Assembly: GCA_035333525.1 (NCBI GenBank) | Contig: DAOQQF010000001.1 | Span: 10,469-74,468 of the forward strand | Direction of reading: 5' to 3' | DNA from: CALMFT01 sp035333525 | GTDB taxonomy: Bacteria; Patescibacteriota; Gracilibacteria; Absconditabacterales; Absconditicoccaceae | Length of the DNA stretch: 64,000 nucleotides | In this document: positions 34,438 to 46,326 of the stretch, piece by piece | Position numbering within the stretch: the first letter of the stretch is position 1 | Layout of the letters: the number at the start of each line of letters is the position of its first letter | Position numbers and translations under genes: made by a program | The notes under the pieces: generated by a model | Database searches by the model: none | What the model was told of the DNA's origin: nothing | The model's input: only the letters and a program-made list of their open reading frames with translations

Positions 34438-35151
34438 TTATCATACAACATCAAGTCTTGTTTCCATAGCTTGTTTGGCTGCATCTTCTTGGGCTTTTTT
34501 TTTGTTGGTACCATAGCCCACTGCCAGGATCTGATTATCTAGCATGACAGTACTCTTGTAGATAATATAGTTACGAGCATCATCTCTTTCATGTTCAGTA
34601 TCTATATAAACAGGAAGTACTTTATACAATCACTGAATATGTTCTTGAAGGAGGGATTTTCGACTTTTGGAGCCTACTAGTTCAATTTTGGATTTTTGAG
34701 AATAAACATAATCAAGTACAAACTTCCTTGCCACGTCAAATCAAAAATCCAAGTAAATATAGCCAATCAATGCTTCCAGGCCATCACCCAAGATAGCAGG
34801 ATTATCCCTTCATCATTTTTTTTCTTCACCTATTCAGATAACAATAATACGATCTAAATGAATATGTTTGGCGACTTGATACAAGCATTCCTCTCTAACC
34901 AAGCTAATTTTGAATAAGGTAAGTTGAGCCTCATCGTAATCAGGATGATCTTGATACAAAGCACCAGCTATCACCAAACCCAACACGCTATCTCCGAGAA
35001 ATTCAAGTCTTTGATTATGAGCAACCGCTTTGGATTGTTCTTTGGCATATGATTTGTGAGTCAAGGACTCTAGATATAATCATGAATGATGCGGCTTATA
35101 ACCAATCAAATCAATGATAAACTGAAGCTGAGTAGACGAAAGAGATCACAT
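34438..35151 (-). CDS. rnc: Ribonuclease III
   Basis: A 237-residue double-strand-specific endoribonuclease. The catalytic domain has LTHKSYAKE and the signature QRLEFLGDSVLG, then a second acidic cluster AILGDGLEALIG. The dsRNA-binding domain at the C-terminus contains VGYGTNKKKAQEDAAKQA. Typical bacterial length. It matures rRNA and other structured RNAs. The second codon and several conserved glycines are TGA. Confidence 0.96.
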
Positions 35152-35218
35152 AAGAGGTAAGATAAACAAGCAGTAAAAATACAAGAGAGTAATACCGACA
35201 AACGATTGGATAAAAAAC

Positions 35219-35246
35219 TTGACAATACATATGATATAATTATATT
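35219..35246 (+). promoter_or_regulatory. Promoter of 28-residue peptide gene
   Basis: TTGACA at 35219-35224 and TATATT at 35241-35246, spacer 16. A TATAAT also overlaps at 35235-35240. It lies 20 nt upstream of the ATG at 35267. Confidence 0.5.
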
Positions 35247-35266
35247 GATAGTCTAAAATTTTTCAG

Positions 35267-35353
35267 ATGATAAAAATAATTGTATGCCTTTTGTTAGCAG
35301 TAGCATTGATATTGCTGCTATGGCCAACCAATGAAGGATTAAAGTACAATTAG
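35267..35353 (+). CDS. Single-helix 28-residue membrane peptide
   Basis: MIKIIVCLLLAVALILLLW forms one transmembrane helix, followed by the short polar tail PTNEGLKYN. It has its own promoter and a perfect 10-bp palindrome overlapping its stop codon. This compact layout resembles small membrane peptides such as type I toxins, but no antisense RNA can be shown. It lies between the divergent rnc and the convergent tsaD. Confidence 0.45.
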   Translation: MIKIIVCLLLAVALILLLWPTNEGLKYN

Positions 35354-35365
35354 TGGTACTTTAAT
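35338..35365. terminator. Perfect palindrome at 3' end of peptide gene
   Basis: ATTAAAGTAC / GTACTTTAAT, 10 bp, with an 8-nt loop, overlapping the stop of the peptide gene. No T-run follows directly on either side, so terminator function is uncertain. It may protect or end the convergent transcripts. Confidence 0.45.
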
Positions 35366-35395
35366 CAAAACCCGAAAAGAGTATAATCATAGTTT

Positions 35396-36478
35396 CTATG
35401 AACACTCTGAGTAGGTTTTTTTTAGTATTCATACCACTCCTATCATAGCGGCATTGTCAGTACTATAGACTTTTTTGACTGGTCTCAAGACAGTAGGTTT
35501 TTCTCATACCAATGTATGAGTATCATACTGCTCTTCAATCATGGTAGTCAGCTTATCGTATAATCTATCATTTGCAGATACTCAACCAACTAAACCAATA
35601 GTCTGAACGCTGTAATGTTCCAATCATCGAAGAATTTTTTGAATCAACATATCAGTGACACACTCTTGGAATTCATGACATATCCACAGAATATCGTCTT
35701 GCGATAAACTATCCAATGGATGTTTGGTCAATAATTGATAGACTTGTGACTTCATTCCAGAAAAAGAAAAATCAAAAATATGCGCATCGATTTCCGATTG
35801 AGGTTTATTAACTCATTTCCCATCAAGTAAAATACGCTTGAAATGAATCGCATCAAGAGTTGGTGTAAAATCAGACTGCATATGACGTTCTTGGTATAAT
35901 TGTGCCATCTGACTAATCCATGGTCATCCAGGATATGATCATCCTAGCATCCTAGCAACCTTATCAAAACTCTCTCATGCTGCATCATCCAGACTATATC
36001 ATATTTTTTTGATGACCAGATCTTCCATCGTTCAAGAAATAATATACATCTCATTATGACCTCAACTAGCCGTAAGAATTAACCATGGAAAAGGACAGTT
36101 ATCAATCGATCTATCCAACAAAATTGAAAAAATATGCCCATCAATATGATTTACTCTAATAATAGGTTTATTCAAGAAATTTCAAAGCATACTTGCAACC
36201 GCATTTCATACAACCAATGATCATGGGAGTCATGGCTCAAGTGTCACTGTAATACTATCGCAACTCATGATCTCATCCCATCAAATTTGGTCCAATAATG
36301 AAAGTATTTTTTCTTCATGAAGTCTATATGCTACCTCTGGCACAACTCATCAATAAGGTTGATGATCAGTAATTTGAGAGTATGCACAAAGCACAGGGTT
36401 TGTAAATACCCCTTGATCATAAGTCACAATACCCAAAGAAGTATCATCACAACTTGTTTCTATAGCCAATGTTTTCAT
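35396..36478 (-). CDS. tsaD: tRNA t6A37 threonylcarbamoyltransferase
   Basis: A 360-residue member of the Kae1/TsaD family, which transfers threonylcarbamoyl to A37 of ANN-reading tRNAs. Visible: MKTLAIETSCDDTSLGIV, the metal-binding VNHIDGHIFSIL (HxxGH), LILTASGGHNEMY, the SLDDAAGESFDKVARMLG segment, and YSTDNAAMIG at the end. The length is normal. Many conserved glycines (SGGH, AAGES) are TGA. It probably forms an operon with the CPBP gene upstream. Confidence 0.96.
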
Positions 36479-36494
36479 AGCAATATAAAGATAA

Positions 36495-37382
36495 CTAATG
36501 TGCAACCAAACGATGATATTTTCGAATAGCTTTTAACTCAGAAAAAATAACTAAAGCGAAAAAGACAAACAATATTCCTCCAAATACTCATGCGCCTACC
36601 ATCGATCACGATGATGATCACGGCAAATAGGTGATAGGCTGATTTTGTTGTAGAGCCTGTATTCAAGCATTACCCAACAATACAATCGGTATCAATTGGA
36701 TCAGATTATGAAACATATGTATCCAGATACTTGCACCCAATCACGCGTTCATTCTAATGAATCATAACATAATACCCAAAAATAACTGAGGTATAACCAA
36801 TAATATAATACGTCGATCAATCGTTCCAGAAAGATCAAAATTTGAAAGATGAACTCATGCAAATATGAAGGTCAATAACCAAAACAACCAAGGAGTAAAC
36901 GTAATATACCATCTACTAATACGTGGAAATCGTTGTTTTATAGCATGAAATACAACTATTACAATCAAGATATATAACATATAAGAACTGATAGATTTCC
37001 AAAATTGATTAAAGGGAAGTCAGTGAAATCGTGAATCAAAAAAATATGTTATTCATACAAACACTAATGATCACAACAATAATGCTACATTCCATCATCA
37101 CCACTTCATACCCGCCCTAAAAGCAAGCTCTTCCATCAATGGTCATAATACTACGGCAAGCAATAAAACAAAAACAATATGTTCTCATGTAATAAATTGG
37201 ATTAACTTAATAGGCTGAAATTGATCAGTAAGATCAGGCATGGTATAAGTCAACAACGATGTGTATATCAAAACAAGAAGGTAGAACAAACCCCATGTGC
37301 GGAGAATTCTCCACCATGTTCGTCATGATGAATCAGTACGATATGACGAAAGAAAATCAATAAGTGATACTATAATGCTCAT
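36495..37382 (-). CDS. CPBP-family intramembrane metalloprotease
   Basis: A 295-residue polytopic membrane protein with the Abi/CPBP motifs: EELAFR (EExxxR) near residue 108, FAGVHLSNF around residue 205 and IWIHMFHNLI near residue 250. These motifs form the zinc site of Rce1/CPBP proteases. The substrate is unknown; relatives act in prenyl-protein processing or peptide immunity. tsaD follows 16 nt downstream. Confidence 0.85.
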
Positions 37383-37401
37383 AGGAGATGAAAAGATATA
37401 T

Positions 37402-37473
37402 TGGTCCCAACAGGAATCGAACCTGTATTACACCCTTCGCAAAGGTGTGTCCTATCCATTGAACGATGAGACC
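37402..37473 (-). tRNA. tRNA-Arg (anticodon GCG)
   Basis: A cloverleaf on the minus strand with acceptor GGTCTCA / TGGGACC, a D-arm, anticodon arm CACCT / GGGTG enclosing TTGCGAA, and T-arm ACAGG-TTCGATT-CCTGT. The anticodon is GCG, which reads CGC and CGU. Most bacteria instead use ACG (inosine) here, which would also read CGA. A GCG anticodon leaves CGA free, consistent with CGA meaning Trp. No CCA is encoded. Confidence 0.92.
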
Positions 37474-37492
37474 ATAGTACTTGAGGATGTAA

Positions 37493-37924
37493 TTATTGAG
37501 TATGTATTCAATCTTTGGTTATCATATCCAAACTTGTATAACGCTCAGAAGATGGTTTAAAAAATAAAAACCAAAACAGAGCTGCAAACAAAATCAAAAT
37601 AATTACACCATTGGTTACACTCCATGCCTCTAAAACAAGTAATATAATGTTTGATAACATATATAATGCTATCAACAATGATGTTTTATATGAAAAATTT
37701 GATATATAAGTAAGTTTCTTATCAGATCGTTTGATTCAGCATATATATAATACAAAATAAGATAGTCACCATACAAAAAATAATAACCCTACTGAACCAA
37801 TAATGACACCTACTTGAGGATCTTGAAATGGATCAATATATACTCATACTAACACCAAAACAACCAAGCCAATAAGTAACTTGATTGCAGATAAAATCAT
37901 ATGAATGTTATGGAAATAACGCAT
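37493..37924 (-). CDS. Four-helix membrane protein, unknown
   Basis: A 143-residue protein with four predicted transmembrane helices (about residues 8-32, 42-64, 85-105 and 107-127), joined by short loops and followed by a short polar tail SSERYTSLDMITKDGIHTQ. I do not recognise a family. It begins upstream of the tRNA-Arg gene on the same strand, with 20 nt between its stop and the tRNA. Confidence 0.65.
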
Positions 37925-37998
37925 AATGATAAGAATAATAAGTACACACTATAATAAAGTTATTCTTGAATACAAGTCTAGAACAAAGGCAATATTAT

Positions 37999-39531
37999 TT
38001 ATCTAAGAATCGCAATGGATTCAATATGATGAGTATGAGGAAACATATCCATAGGCTGAATCTCATCACAACTAAAAGATGATGATAATAACATCATATC
38101 TCTAGCCAAAGTAACAGGATTACATGATATATAAGTGACTATAAGATGAGGATGAATTGATTTGAGGTCAATCAAGACATCTACGACATCACGATGAAGT
38201 CAAGATCTAGGAGGATCAACAATAATCAAAGATATATCATTGACATAATATGAACTCTCTCACTGTTCATCATTCATTACAATGATTCAGTTCTTATGTG
38301 TGAGAAGTTTTTCAACCTTGCCAGATATGAACTGATATGGTTGTGTCACTACATTGCGACGAGCATTTTCATAAGCATCCAAAACTGCAGAAGGTGTTTC
38401 TTCAATTCAAAGTAATTGCTGACCAAGTCATGATGTAATACAAGCCAATCATATTGTTCACGTTCCACAATAAAGATCAAGTATTATTCATTTATTATAA
38501 TCTGCTCCCAAAGCATCTTTTGATAACTTGATAGCAGTATAATAGAGAACTTCTGCCCCATGAGTATTTGTTTGAAAAAAAGATTGTGGAGATATATCAA
38601 ACATAAGCTTATGCTCTCCAATAGTAAGAAATTCATTAATTTTCCCTGTTCAAGATATAATACTATGTTGACTATCTCTAGTTGATACTACATCAGCCAA
38701 ACTATCATTGAGTATCAATACACAGGTAGTAATATCACTATAGGACGCAACATACGATGATAGTATATCTTGAAAGTTTTTTCATGTTGTATCTTTCCAT
38801 CAGATAATAGATGGATGTGCGGAGATAATAAGCATTATTTCATGAGTATTTTTTGCTTGTCTTACCATCAGATGTCTCAGCATTCATTGATGTTGAACTT
38901 GATCATAAACGGGTATATGAAGTGAATAGAGTAATGTTTTGATTTGTTGAAAAAGTGTATTAATCCTTTCATCAACCAAAAAACATTCATCAATATCTAC
39001 AATTTTTCCAAACATTCACTGTCTGTGAAATCCAAGTGATCGATCGCTCAAAATCTGCTTATCATCTCATCTTCATGAGATAAATTTACCAAAAGAATAC
39101 TCAATCTTGTTTCTATATCATCGGATAGTAGGACTTGGAATGACTGGTAAAACGATTAAATTATTATGATGATGACGAAAACTGTCAATTACAATATGTT
39201 TTTTGAGTTCCAACTGTTGTTCATAAGAAGCAATTTGCCATTTACAACCACCACATCATGTTTTGTGAGGTGGTAATGAGTTATGAGAGTAGATATAATG
39301 AGGACACTTAATTGTATCAACATGATACATAGGATCAAAAGAATGAATAGTTACTATATGACACTCAGCATAATCCTTGTATGATTTAATAACCTTAAGA
39401 TCGCATACCATACCAGGAAGTGCTCAACCTTTGATGATCAATTTTTTACCATCATGAAAACGACCTAATCAAATTCACTCATAGCCTACTTTTTCAATAG
39501 TTATATTCTCAAGTATGTGATGTTTTTTCAT
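37999..39531 (-). CDS. 23S rRNA/tRNA m5U methyltransferase (TrmA/RlmD family)
   Basis: A 510-residue protein. The N-terminal TRAM-like domain is followed by a Cys cluster ending GCGGCKWQ, the Fe-S-type motif of RlmD/RlmC, then IWGYRNKIEYSFG (W is CGA), ISPQSFFQTNTHGAEVLY, the SAM motif LYCGTGTIG, the catalytic-domain DPPRSGLH and SCNPVTLARD. It methylates C5 of a uridine using SAM. The exact target (rRNA U1939, U747 or tRNA U54) cannot be decided here, so no symbol is given. It diverges from glyA. Confidence 0.92.
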
Positions 39532-39679
39532 ATCTCTGATAAGATAAATACTACCTATGATCTACCTGCACTATGATGGCCTTGTAAAAAAGAAATAATT
39601 TACTATAGTATATTTTATAGTAATTATTGATTCTTCAAATTCAAGAACTGTATTATTTATTTAATCATATCAATGAGGT

Positions 39680-40963
39680 ATGGATCATACGCTACAAACA
39701 CTTCTAAACAAAGAACTCAGAAGACAACAAGATTCTCTAGAGCTTATCGCATCAGAAAATTATGTTTCCAATGATGTATTATCAGCATACAGTAATGTTT
39801 TTACCAATAAATATAGTGAATGATATCCATGAGCAAGATATTATTGAGGTAATGAAATTGTTGATAATCTGGAAACATATACACAAGAACTTGCCTTAAG
39901 AATTTTTGGATTAAACCCACAAATATGGTGAGTCAATGTCCAACCGCTATCTTGATCAGTAGCAAATCTCGCAGTATATACATGAACTCTCAATCCATGA
40001 GATACGATTCTAGCAATGGATTTATCAGCATGAGGACATCTCACACATGGTATGTCACTCAATGCCAGTTGACGTTATTTTGAGATTATTTCATATTGAG
40101 TTGATTGAAAAGGATTAATAGACTATACTTCAATGAAAGAGTTAGCACTCAAGCATAAACCTAAACTTATTATCGCTGGCTTTTCTAGTTATCCAAGAAA
40201 TATCAAATGGAATGAGTTTTATGAAGTTAGACAAACACTTCAAAATGTCTGACATGAATGTTTATTAATGGCAGATATCGCTCATAGTGCATGATTAATA
40301 GCATGATGAGTTTTGGAATCTCCTTTTTTAGCAGATTTTGATATTATCACAACAACGACACATAAAACATTGAGGTGACCAAGATGAGCACTAATTTACT
40401 ATTCAAAAAAAATACAAGACCTTGAAAAAAAAATCAATAGATGAGTTTTTCCTGGAGTGCAATGATGACCCTTTGATCATGTCTTGGTTGCCAAAGCTCA
40501 AGCTTTCATAGAAATACTAGAATCACCCATCAAATGGTCTACATATTGCCAACATATCTTGGATAATACCAAAATATTGGCTCAAACATTAATTGAAAAT
40601 GGACGAACATTGGCTACCTGATGAACCGAGAATCACATGATCGTAATGGATGTTACCTCATGGATAAATCCGAAAACATGAATAAAGTATGATACATGAT
40701 TGACAGGCAAGACAGCATCAGATCAACTTGAAATGATAAGTCTATCGGTCAATAAGCAGCTTATCCCTCACGATCAACGTACACCCCAAGATCCGTCCTG
40801 AATCAGGATCGGAACACCAGCTATTACTACTAGATGACTACAAGGTAATGATGTCAAGTTGATTGCTCAACTTATTCATGAATGTTTATTAAATCTGCAA
40901 GATAGGCAGATTCTACATGAAAAGATCTTGCAATTATGTGCAAAATATCCATTGTGGTATTAA
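39680..40963 (+). CDS. glyA: Serine hydroxymethyltransferase
   Basis: A 427-residue PLP enzyme that converts serine and THF to glycine and methylene-THF. It shows LIASENYVSNDV, GYPGARYYGGNE, DLSAGGHLTHG, the PLP-lysine region TTTHKTLRGPRG and GGTENHMIV. The length is normal. Nearly every conserved Gly in these motifs is TGA. It works with folD. A heavy need for glycine may follow from TGA=Gly usage, but that is only a thought. Confidence 0.97.
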
Positions 40964-41010
40964 ATAACATGGATTAGTATTTTTATATTATATAACATAT
41001 AACATATAAC

Positions 41011-41403
41011 ATGATAATTTCCTTAGTACTTATTGATGCTCGAAATACTTTATTTTTATGATCTTGAATTGATCTTATTCTGAAAACATTACTTGATTCA
41101 GTAGAAACAGAAAAATTAGTAGTAACAAATGCAAATCCACGTGAACAAATTGAGTATGGTATTAATCATTCCCCCTATCCAGTGTTTACGATGAATCACA
41201 ATCCCAATAAAACAGATCCGAGTTATTTTAACATTCTGATGTCTAACTATCATCTACAGGCAACAGATATAATCTATATAGAACATAACATAAAAGCGGT
41301 AGAATCAGCATCTTCTCTTGGTATATCATCATATCATTTTGATAAAGATCTCAGAGATATAGATAAACTCAAAAAACGAATTCAACAACAACTCTATCAG
41401 TAG
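41011..41403 (+). CDS. HAD-like protein, catalytic Asp pattern lost
   Basis: A 130-residue protein. The second half resembles the C-terminal part of HAD hydrolases: SYFNILMSNYHLQATDIIYI, then AVESASSLGISSYHF, where phosphatases have pYxxll...iDDs..n..aA..lGi. The DxD motif is replaced by DARNTLF and the acidic pair by EH. It is therefore a degenerate or non-catalytic HAD-like protein. It follows glyA by 47 nt. Confidence 0.6.
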
Positions 41404-41429
41404 ATAATTTATTTTTTACTATAAAAATC

Positions 41430-42077
41430 ATGCTCAAATCATTATTTAATGCTCTCAAATGGTCTGCTATAGGCGTTGCTATGGGTCAGCTTATCTCATG
41501 ATATCAAAAAGATAAGACATTTAAGTCAAAACTGCATAAAGCTCAATGATGGAACAAACTTAAAGAAGCATGGAGTTATCTAGTAACTCATAACAAGCAT
41601 TTGATCGAGAATACCAATATCGATACATTGTTAGAAGAAATAAAAACAACCGCTTCCCAAGCACAAAAACAACTTAATCAAGAAGTTGACAAAGTAAAAA
41701 ATATGAACACCGATGAACTAATAACAACAGTAAAAACAAACACAACCAAAGTAATTAATACTGGTAAAGCTATAAAAGACAAAGTTATAACAAAGGCTGG
41801 TCAAACACGAGATGAAGCAATGATATTGTTTCACAAAAAATATGATCATATTGAAACTGAGCTACAAGATTTTGAATCAAAGGCGCTTACGTATGGAGAA
41901 GAGTCATGGACTGAATATTATAGACAAATAGCATCAAAATTTGCTCTCCGAAAAAAATCAGCCACTAAATATCTTACCGATGGTGTTTTGGCTGCCGAAG
42001 AACAGTTTGATCTAGAACAAAAAATAAAATATCTATCTCACAAACTCGAAGAACTCAAGACAGAAAAAAAAATGTAG
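41430..42077 (+). CDS. YtxH-like membrane-anchored helical protein
   Basis: A 215-residue protein. The N-terminus (LKWSAIGVAMGQLISGYQKD) is a short membrane or membrane-associated helix, followed by long amphipathic, Lys/Glu/Thr-rich helices with coiled-coil character to the end (KIKYLSHKLEELKTEKKM). The layout recalls YtxH/apolipoprotein-like stress proteins, but the match is by shape only. It lies between the HAD-like gene and holA, 26 nt after the former. Confidence 0.6.
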
Positions 42078-42123
42078 CTATCAAGTATCCTTTGACTAAC
42101 TTGATGAGAAAATTATACTCTGT

Positions 42124-43134
42124 ATGATGCTATACTTTTTTTATGGAGATGAGTTTTTTGTTAACCTCAAAGTTCGTCATCGAATCCAAGAATTTGCCAC
42201 TAAACATGGTGGTGAGAATATCATAAAATTTGATGTCAAAACACGAGATACAAGATCAGTCACTGAGTCTATCTGGTGATGATGACTTTTTGCTACGAAA
42301 AAACTTATTCTCATACAATGACTCCCCTTGGATACAACAACCAAAATAAATGAATCTACAAAAGAAAGCCTCAATGCCTTTTATGATTATTTCACTGAAC
42401 ATACTAATACCATCCCCGATGATCATCTGATGATATTATATACTACTACTCCTGATAAAAAAACCAGATGGGCAAAATGGTGTTTTGATGAAAATAATAC
42501 AATCATTAAACGCATAGAACATAAAGCTGATAAGCAGACTATGTATGAATATATCAGTACACAAACACAAGGAGTTATTGTGTGAGATATAGCTCAAACA
42601 TTGATTGATAGTTGTAATGAAAACATGTTTATGATCAATAATGAGATAAAAAAGATCAATGCATGGCTTGCAAGCAATCCATCTAACTCCTATGATTCAT
42701 ACTCTCTCAAAGAACTTATATCACAGATTGTTTCTAGTGACCACCAAATAGATGTATGGACTTTTTTGGATGGAATACTACTTGAGTGATCACAAAAAAG
42801 TATTGATAAATTAATTACTTTTGGTAAACAAGATAATAATACTTTTCAGTTCCTTGGTTTATTGTATCGATCAATATGATGAATTATCAACCTCATTGAT
42901 TGTCGAGAACATGACATAACTCAACCATGAGAGCTTACCTCCAAAACCAAGTTACCTCCTTTTACTGTATCTAGATATTTGTCCAAAAAAGATACGCTCA
43001 TCAAAAAAAAGAATGTGTTTCATAAACTCTATCATGATCTAGTCGCTATGGATTATAATCTCAAAAAAGGCATACTACCACCTGAAGCATTTTGGAATGA
43101 AATAGTATGATTATTTACCATCAAAAACCGATAA
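42124..43134 (+). CDS. holA: DNA polymerase III delta subunit
   Basis: A 336-residue clamp-loader subunit that opens the beta clamp. The start MLYFFYGDEFFVNLK is the family hallmark (YGxexfl). WGGGLFATKKLILIQGL is the usual SlFs.krlvvl strand, and the C-terminal collar domain has FLGLLYRSIGGIINL. Sequence conservation is low, as is normal for holA. Three TGA codons in a row encode GGG at residues about 60-62. Tandem ATGs at 42124 and 42127 leave the exact start open. Confidence 0.85.
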
Positions 43135-43157
43135 AAAAAACTCATAACATATTCATC

Positions 43158-43820
43158 ATGAAATATTATCGATATCGTCTTCCATGACTTTCACTTATCG
43201 AAGTCTTGATTGCTATTGCAGTATTTGCTGTTGGTATTTTGTCCATTGCTTATCTGGTTATCAATAATGTCTGATTGTATCAAAAATCAAAACTTAAAAC
43301 AACAGCTACCATGCTTGCGAAAGAATGAATTGAAATAGTTTATAATCGTCGTGATACTAATATTAAAAAATGATGGTTACGAAACTGTCTAGAGTTAGAG
43401 CCTTGAAGTTATGCATGAGCATGTAAGACATACTTTCACGATATTAATGACCTTGGATGATTAAGTGTACGAATGATTGATACTGACACCGACCAAGGGT
43501 ACAGATTTATCAAGCCCGCATGAACACTTGCAAACAATAGTCTTTACTTAAGACCAAGTAAAGATGGCCCTTTCAAAGTATATACCTCATTCTCAAACGT
43601 CAAAATCATATGAACATCTGATCGTACACCTTTTGTAAGAACAATTACCTTTCAACCAGTCTACTTAGAACCAGAGTGACAACAAGCACATCCCGATAAG
43701 ATACTCAAAGTAACCAGCACAGTATATTACAAAAAATGAGTATATAGTTGATCGGTAGCCATTCAAAGTTTTATTTGAGATACTTTGGATACTATTCCTT
43801 TGGATTATTTTATCAATTAG
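43158..43820 (+). CDS. Type IV pilin-like protein (PilV/prepilin)
   Basis: A 220-residue protein with a class III signal peptide, YRLPGLSLIEVLIAIAVFAV. The prepilin peptidase cuts after the Gly, which here is TGA, and the Glu at mature position 5 is present. The rest is a beta-rich pseudopilin head with paired Cys (NCLELEPGSYAGACK). It is probably a minor pilin or pseudopilin of a type IV pilus, used for attachment or DNA uptake. No other pil genes are in the window. Confidence 0.9.
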
Positions 43821-43856
43821 AAAGCATCTCATACTAGTATCTTATATAATTATTTG

Positions 43857-44270
43857 ATGATAGGGAAAAAATATCGTCTCACAACCAAAGAGGTAAACTT
43901 TTTACTCAAAAAAAGACAAATACAATCATGATCAGATGTGTTATTTTTTTGGTTCTGACAATATTCAAATCGTTCTTACAACCAATTTGGAATCCAATTA
44001 TCAACCAAAGTTCATAAACATGCAACCAAAAGAAACACACTCAAAAGAATGCGATATAATGCTATAAAAATATGATGACTACTTACTACGACATTAGAAC
44101 AATGAACACTATGATTCAAAAAAATCATGATTCTTCCGCATAAAACAAGTATTGAAACATGGAATCAATTATTGGAACAAAAAAATCGATGAGCATTACA
44201 AACAATAATAGATAATAATCTGAAAAGATTCATTATTACAAAAAAACATATCAGTCCACACGAGCAATAA
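43857..44270 (+). CDS. rnpA: Ribonuclease P protein component
   Basis: A 137-residue basic protein. The start LTTKEVNFLLKKR and the RNA-binding signature HATKRNTLKRMRYNAI match RnpA (the RNR motif region). It binds the RNase P RNA to process tRNA 5' ends. The rpmH neighbour usual in other bacteria is absent. A pilin gene precedes and ftsH follows. Confidence 0.85.
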
Positions 44271-44367
44271 TATAAGGTATAAGAAAAAACAACATAAGGA
44301 ACAACTTGAACCATAACAAAAGATAATTACTAGTATGATGTTCTTTTTTTTATTTATACTCTCTCTC

Positions 44368-46284
44368 ATGCGAAAAATAGTAAAGACAATTATCATTATA
44401 GCTTTGGTAACACTCTGATTATCTTATCTATTCAATCCATTTGATAGCATCTCTGTACAAGACGGTAAACAAGTTGTCTCACAGGTAAGCAAAAATCATG
44501 ATGTTGATCTTGGTTTATTTTTGACTCAGTTCAAAAATAATCAATACCAAGAAATAGAGCTTATATGAGATGAAAAACTTATTGGGAAAAAAGAACTTGG
44601 AAGATCACTCCTTATGAAAAGTAATAGCTTATGACAAGATATCTACAAACAAGATCTTGAGACCTATACTACATACAAGCCAAAATCAACCTCATTGAAT
44701 GATTTATGAGTTATTGGATCCTGACTTGGATGAACAGGTTTTACCAAAATTATCATCAATAACAATGAATGAAGTTTTTTAGGTAAGTTACTAGTTGAAG
44801 ATTTGTTACCATTTCTGATTATTTTTTGATTATTTATGTTTTTACTGAATAAATTTTGACCCAAATGATGAATGCCCTTTGGTATCAAGTTGGGTACCTG
44901 AAACAAAAAAGATCAATCTATTTCTTCAAAAACAACATTTAAGGATGTAGCTTGAATGGAAGAAGTAAAACAAGAACTTGCAGAAATTGTTGATTTTCTC
45001 AAACATAGTGAAAAATACACCAAAGTATGAGCTAGAATCCCTAAAGGAGTCCTACTATATGGAGCACCATGATGTGGTAAAACATTATTAGCTAGAGCGG
45101 TTGCATGAGAAGCAGGGGTTCCTTTCTATAGTGCAAGTGGTAGTGAATTTATGGAGATGTTAGTATGAATGGGGGCAGCAAAAGTAAGAGAACTTTTTGG
45201 GAAAGCAAAAACTACTGCACCAAGTATTATCTTTATTGATGAAATTGATGCAATTGGTAAAAAAAGATGATCATGACATACCTGATGACACCAAGAACAA
45301 GAACAAACACTCAATCAGATATTGACTGAAATGGATGGTTTTGAACAGTGAACAAACGTAATCGTTATGGCAGCAACTAATCGTCCTGATACATTAGATC
45401 CAGCATTACTTAGGTCATGAAGATTTGATCGCAAAATTATGGTTAGCAATCCTACACTGGAAGAAAGAGTTGAAATTATAAACTATTATCTCACCAATAA
45501 AACAGTTGATCCAAACTACAATTTGGAATCATTAGCAAGGAGACTATCATGATTTGTGGGCGCTGACATTGAAAATATAGTCAATGAAGCGGCACTCAAG
45601 GTGGCTAGAGAAGAAAGGACGACCTTGATTGAATCGGATTTTGAATATTGATTTGAAAAAACACTTATGGGACCAGAGAAAAAAATCAAAACTCTTAAAG
45701 AAAAAGAAAGAAAAATTGTAACCTATCACGAACTAGGTCATGCGGTAGTAAGTCACTTATTACCAAATTGTGACCCAGTTGAAAAAATTAGTATTGTAAG
45801 TAGATGAATGGCTCTGTGAGTAACATGGTTTAGCTCGCAAGAAGATAGTTATCTTAGATCCAAAGCTAAATTTTTGGATGATATATCATGATTACTTTGA
45901 GGAAGAGCGGCCGAAGAGGTATTTTTTGGTAGTGAACAGATTACCACATGAGCATCAAATGATTTTGAAAAAGTAACTAAAATGGTATATGACATGGTAA
46001 CCAAATATGGTATGTATACAGAAATAGGAACGCTTAATTTATCAAATGATGATTACTCTATCACCAAGCCATACTCAGAAAAGACAGCCGAACTCATTGA
46101 TCAATTAGTAAAAAAAATTGTAGAGGAACAATACAACCAAGCTGTCACACTTATACAATCAAAAAAACATGATATTACAATCATGGCTTGAGTTTTATAC
46201 CAAAAAGAATACCTTACAAAAGAAGAATTTGAAAAACTTATGAATGCAGGAGATGATATTGAATCAATTGCATCCTCACTATAG
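44368..46284 (+). CDS. ftsH: ATP-dependent zinc metalloprotease FtsH
   Basis: A 638-residue membrane AAA+ protease. Two transmembrane helices flank a short external domain. The ATPase has Walker A YGAPGCGKT (Gly from TGA), Walker B IIFIDEID, and the second region of homology ATNRPDTLDPALLRSGRFDRK. The zinc site is YHELGHAV (HExxH) with a distal acidic helix TTGASNDFEKVT. The pore loop reads MEMLVGMGAAK, where most FtsH have Phe before VG. Alternative in-frame starts at 44335 and 44338 would add about 11 hydrophobic residues. It degrades membrane and short-lived proteins. Confidence 0.96.
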
Positions 46285-46326
46285 ATTAAATTGTTGTAAG
46301 TTATTTAGTATTGTATTCTGATTATC

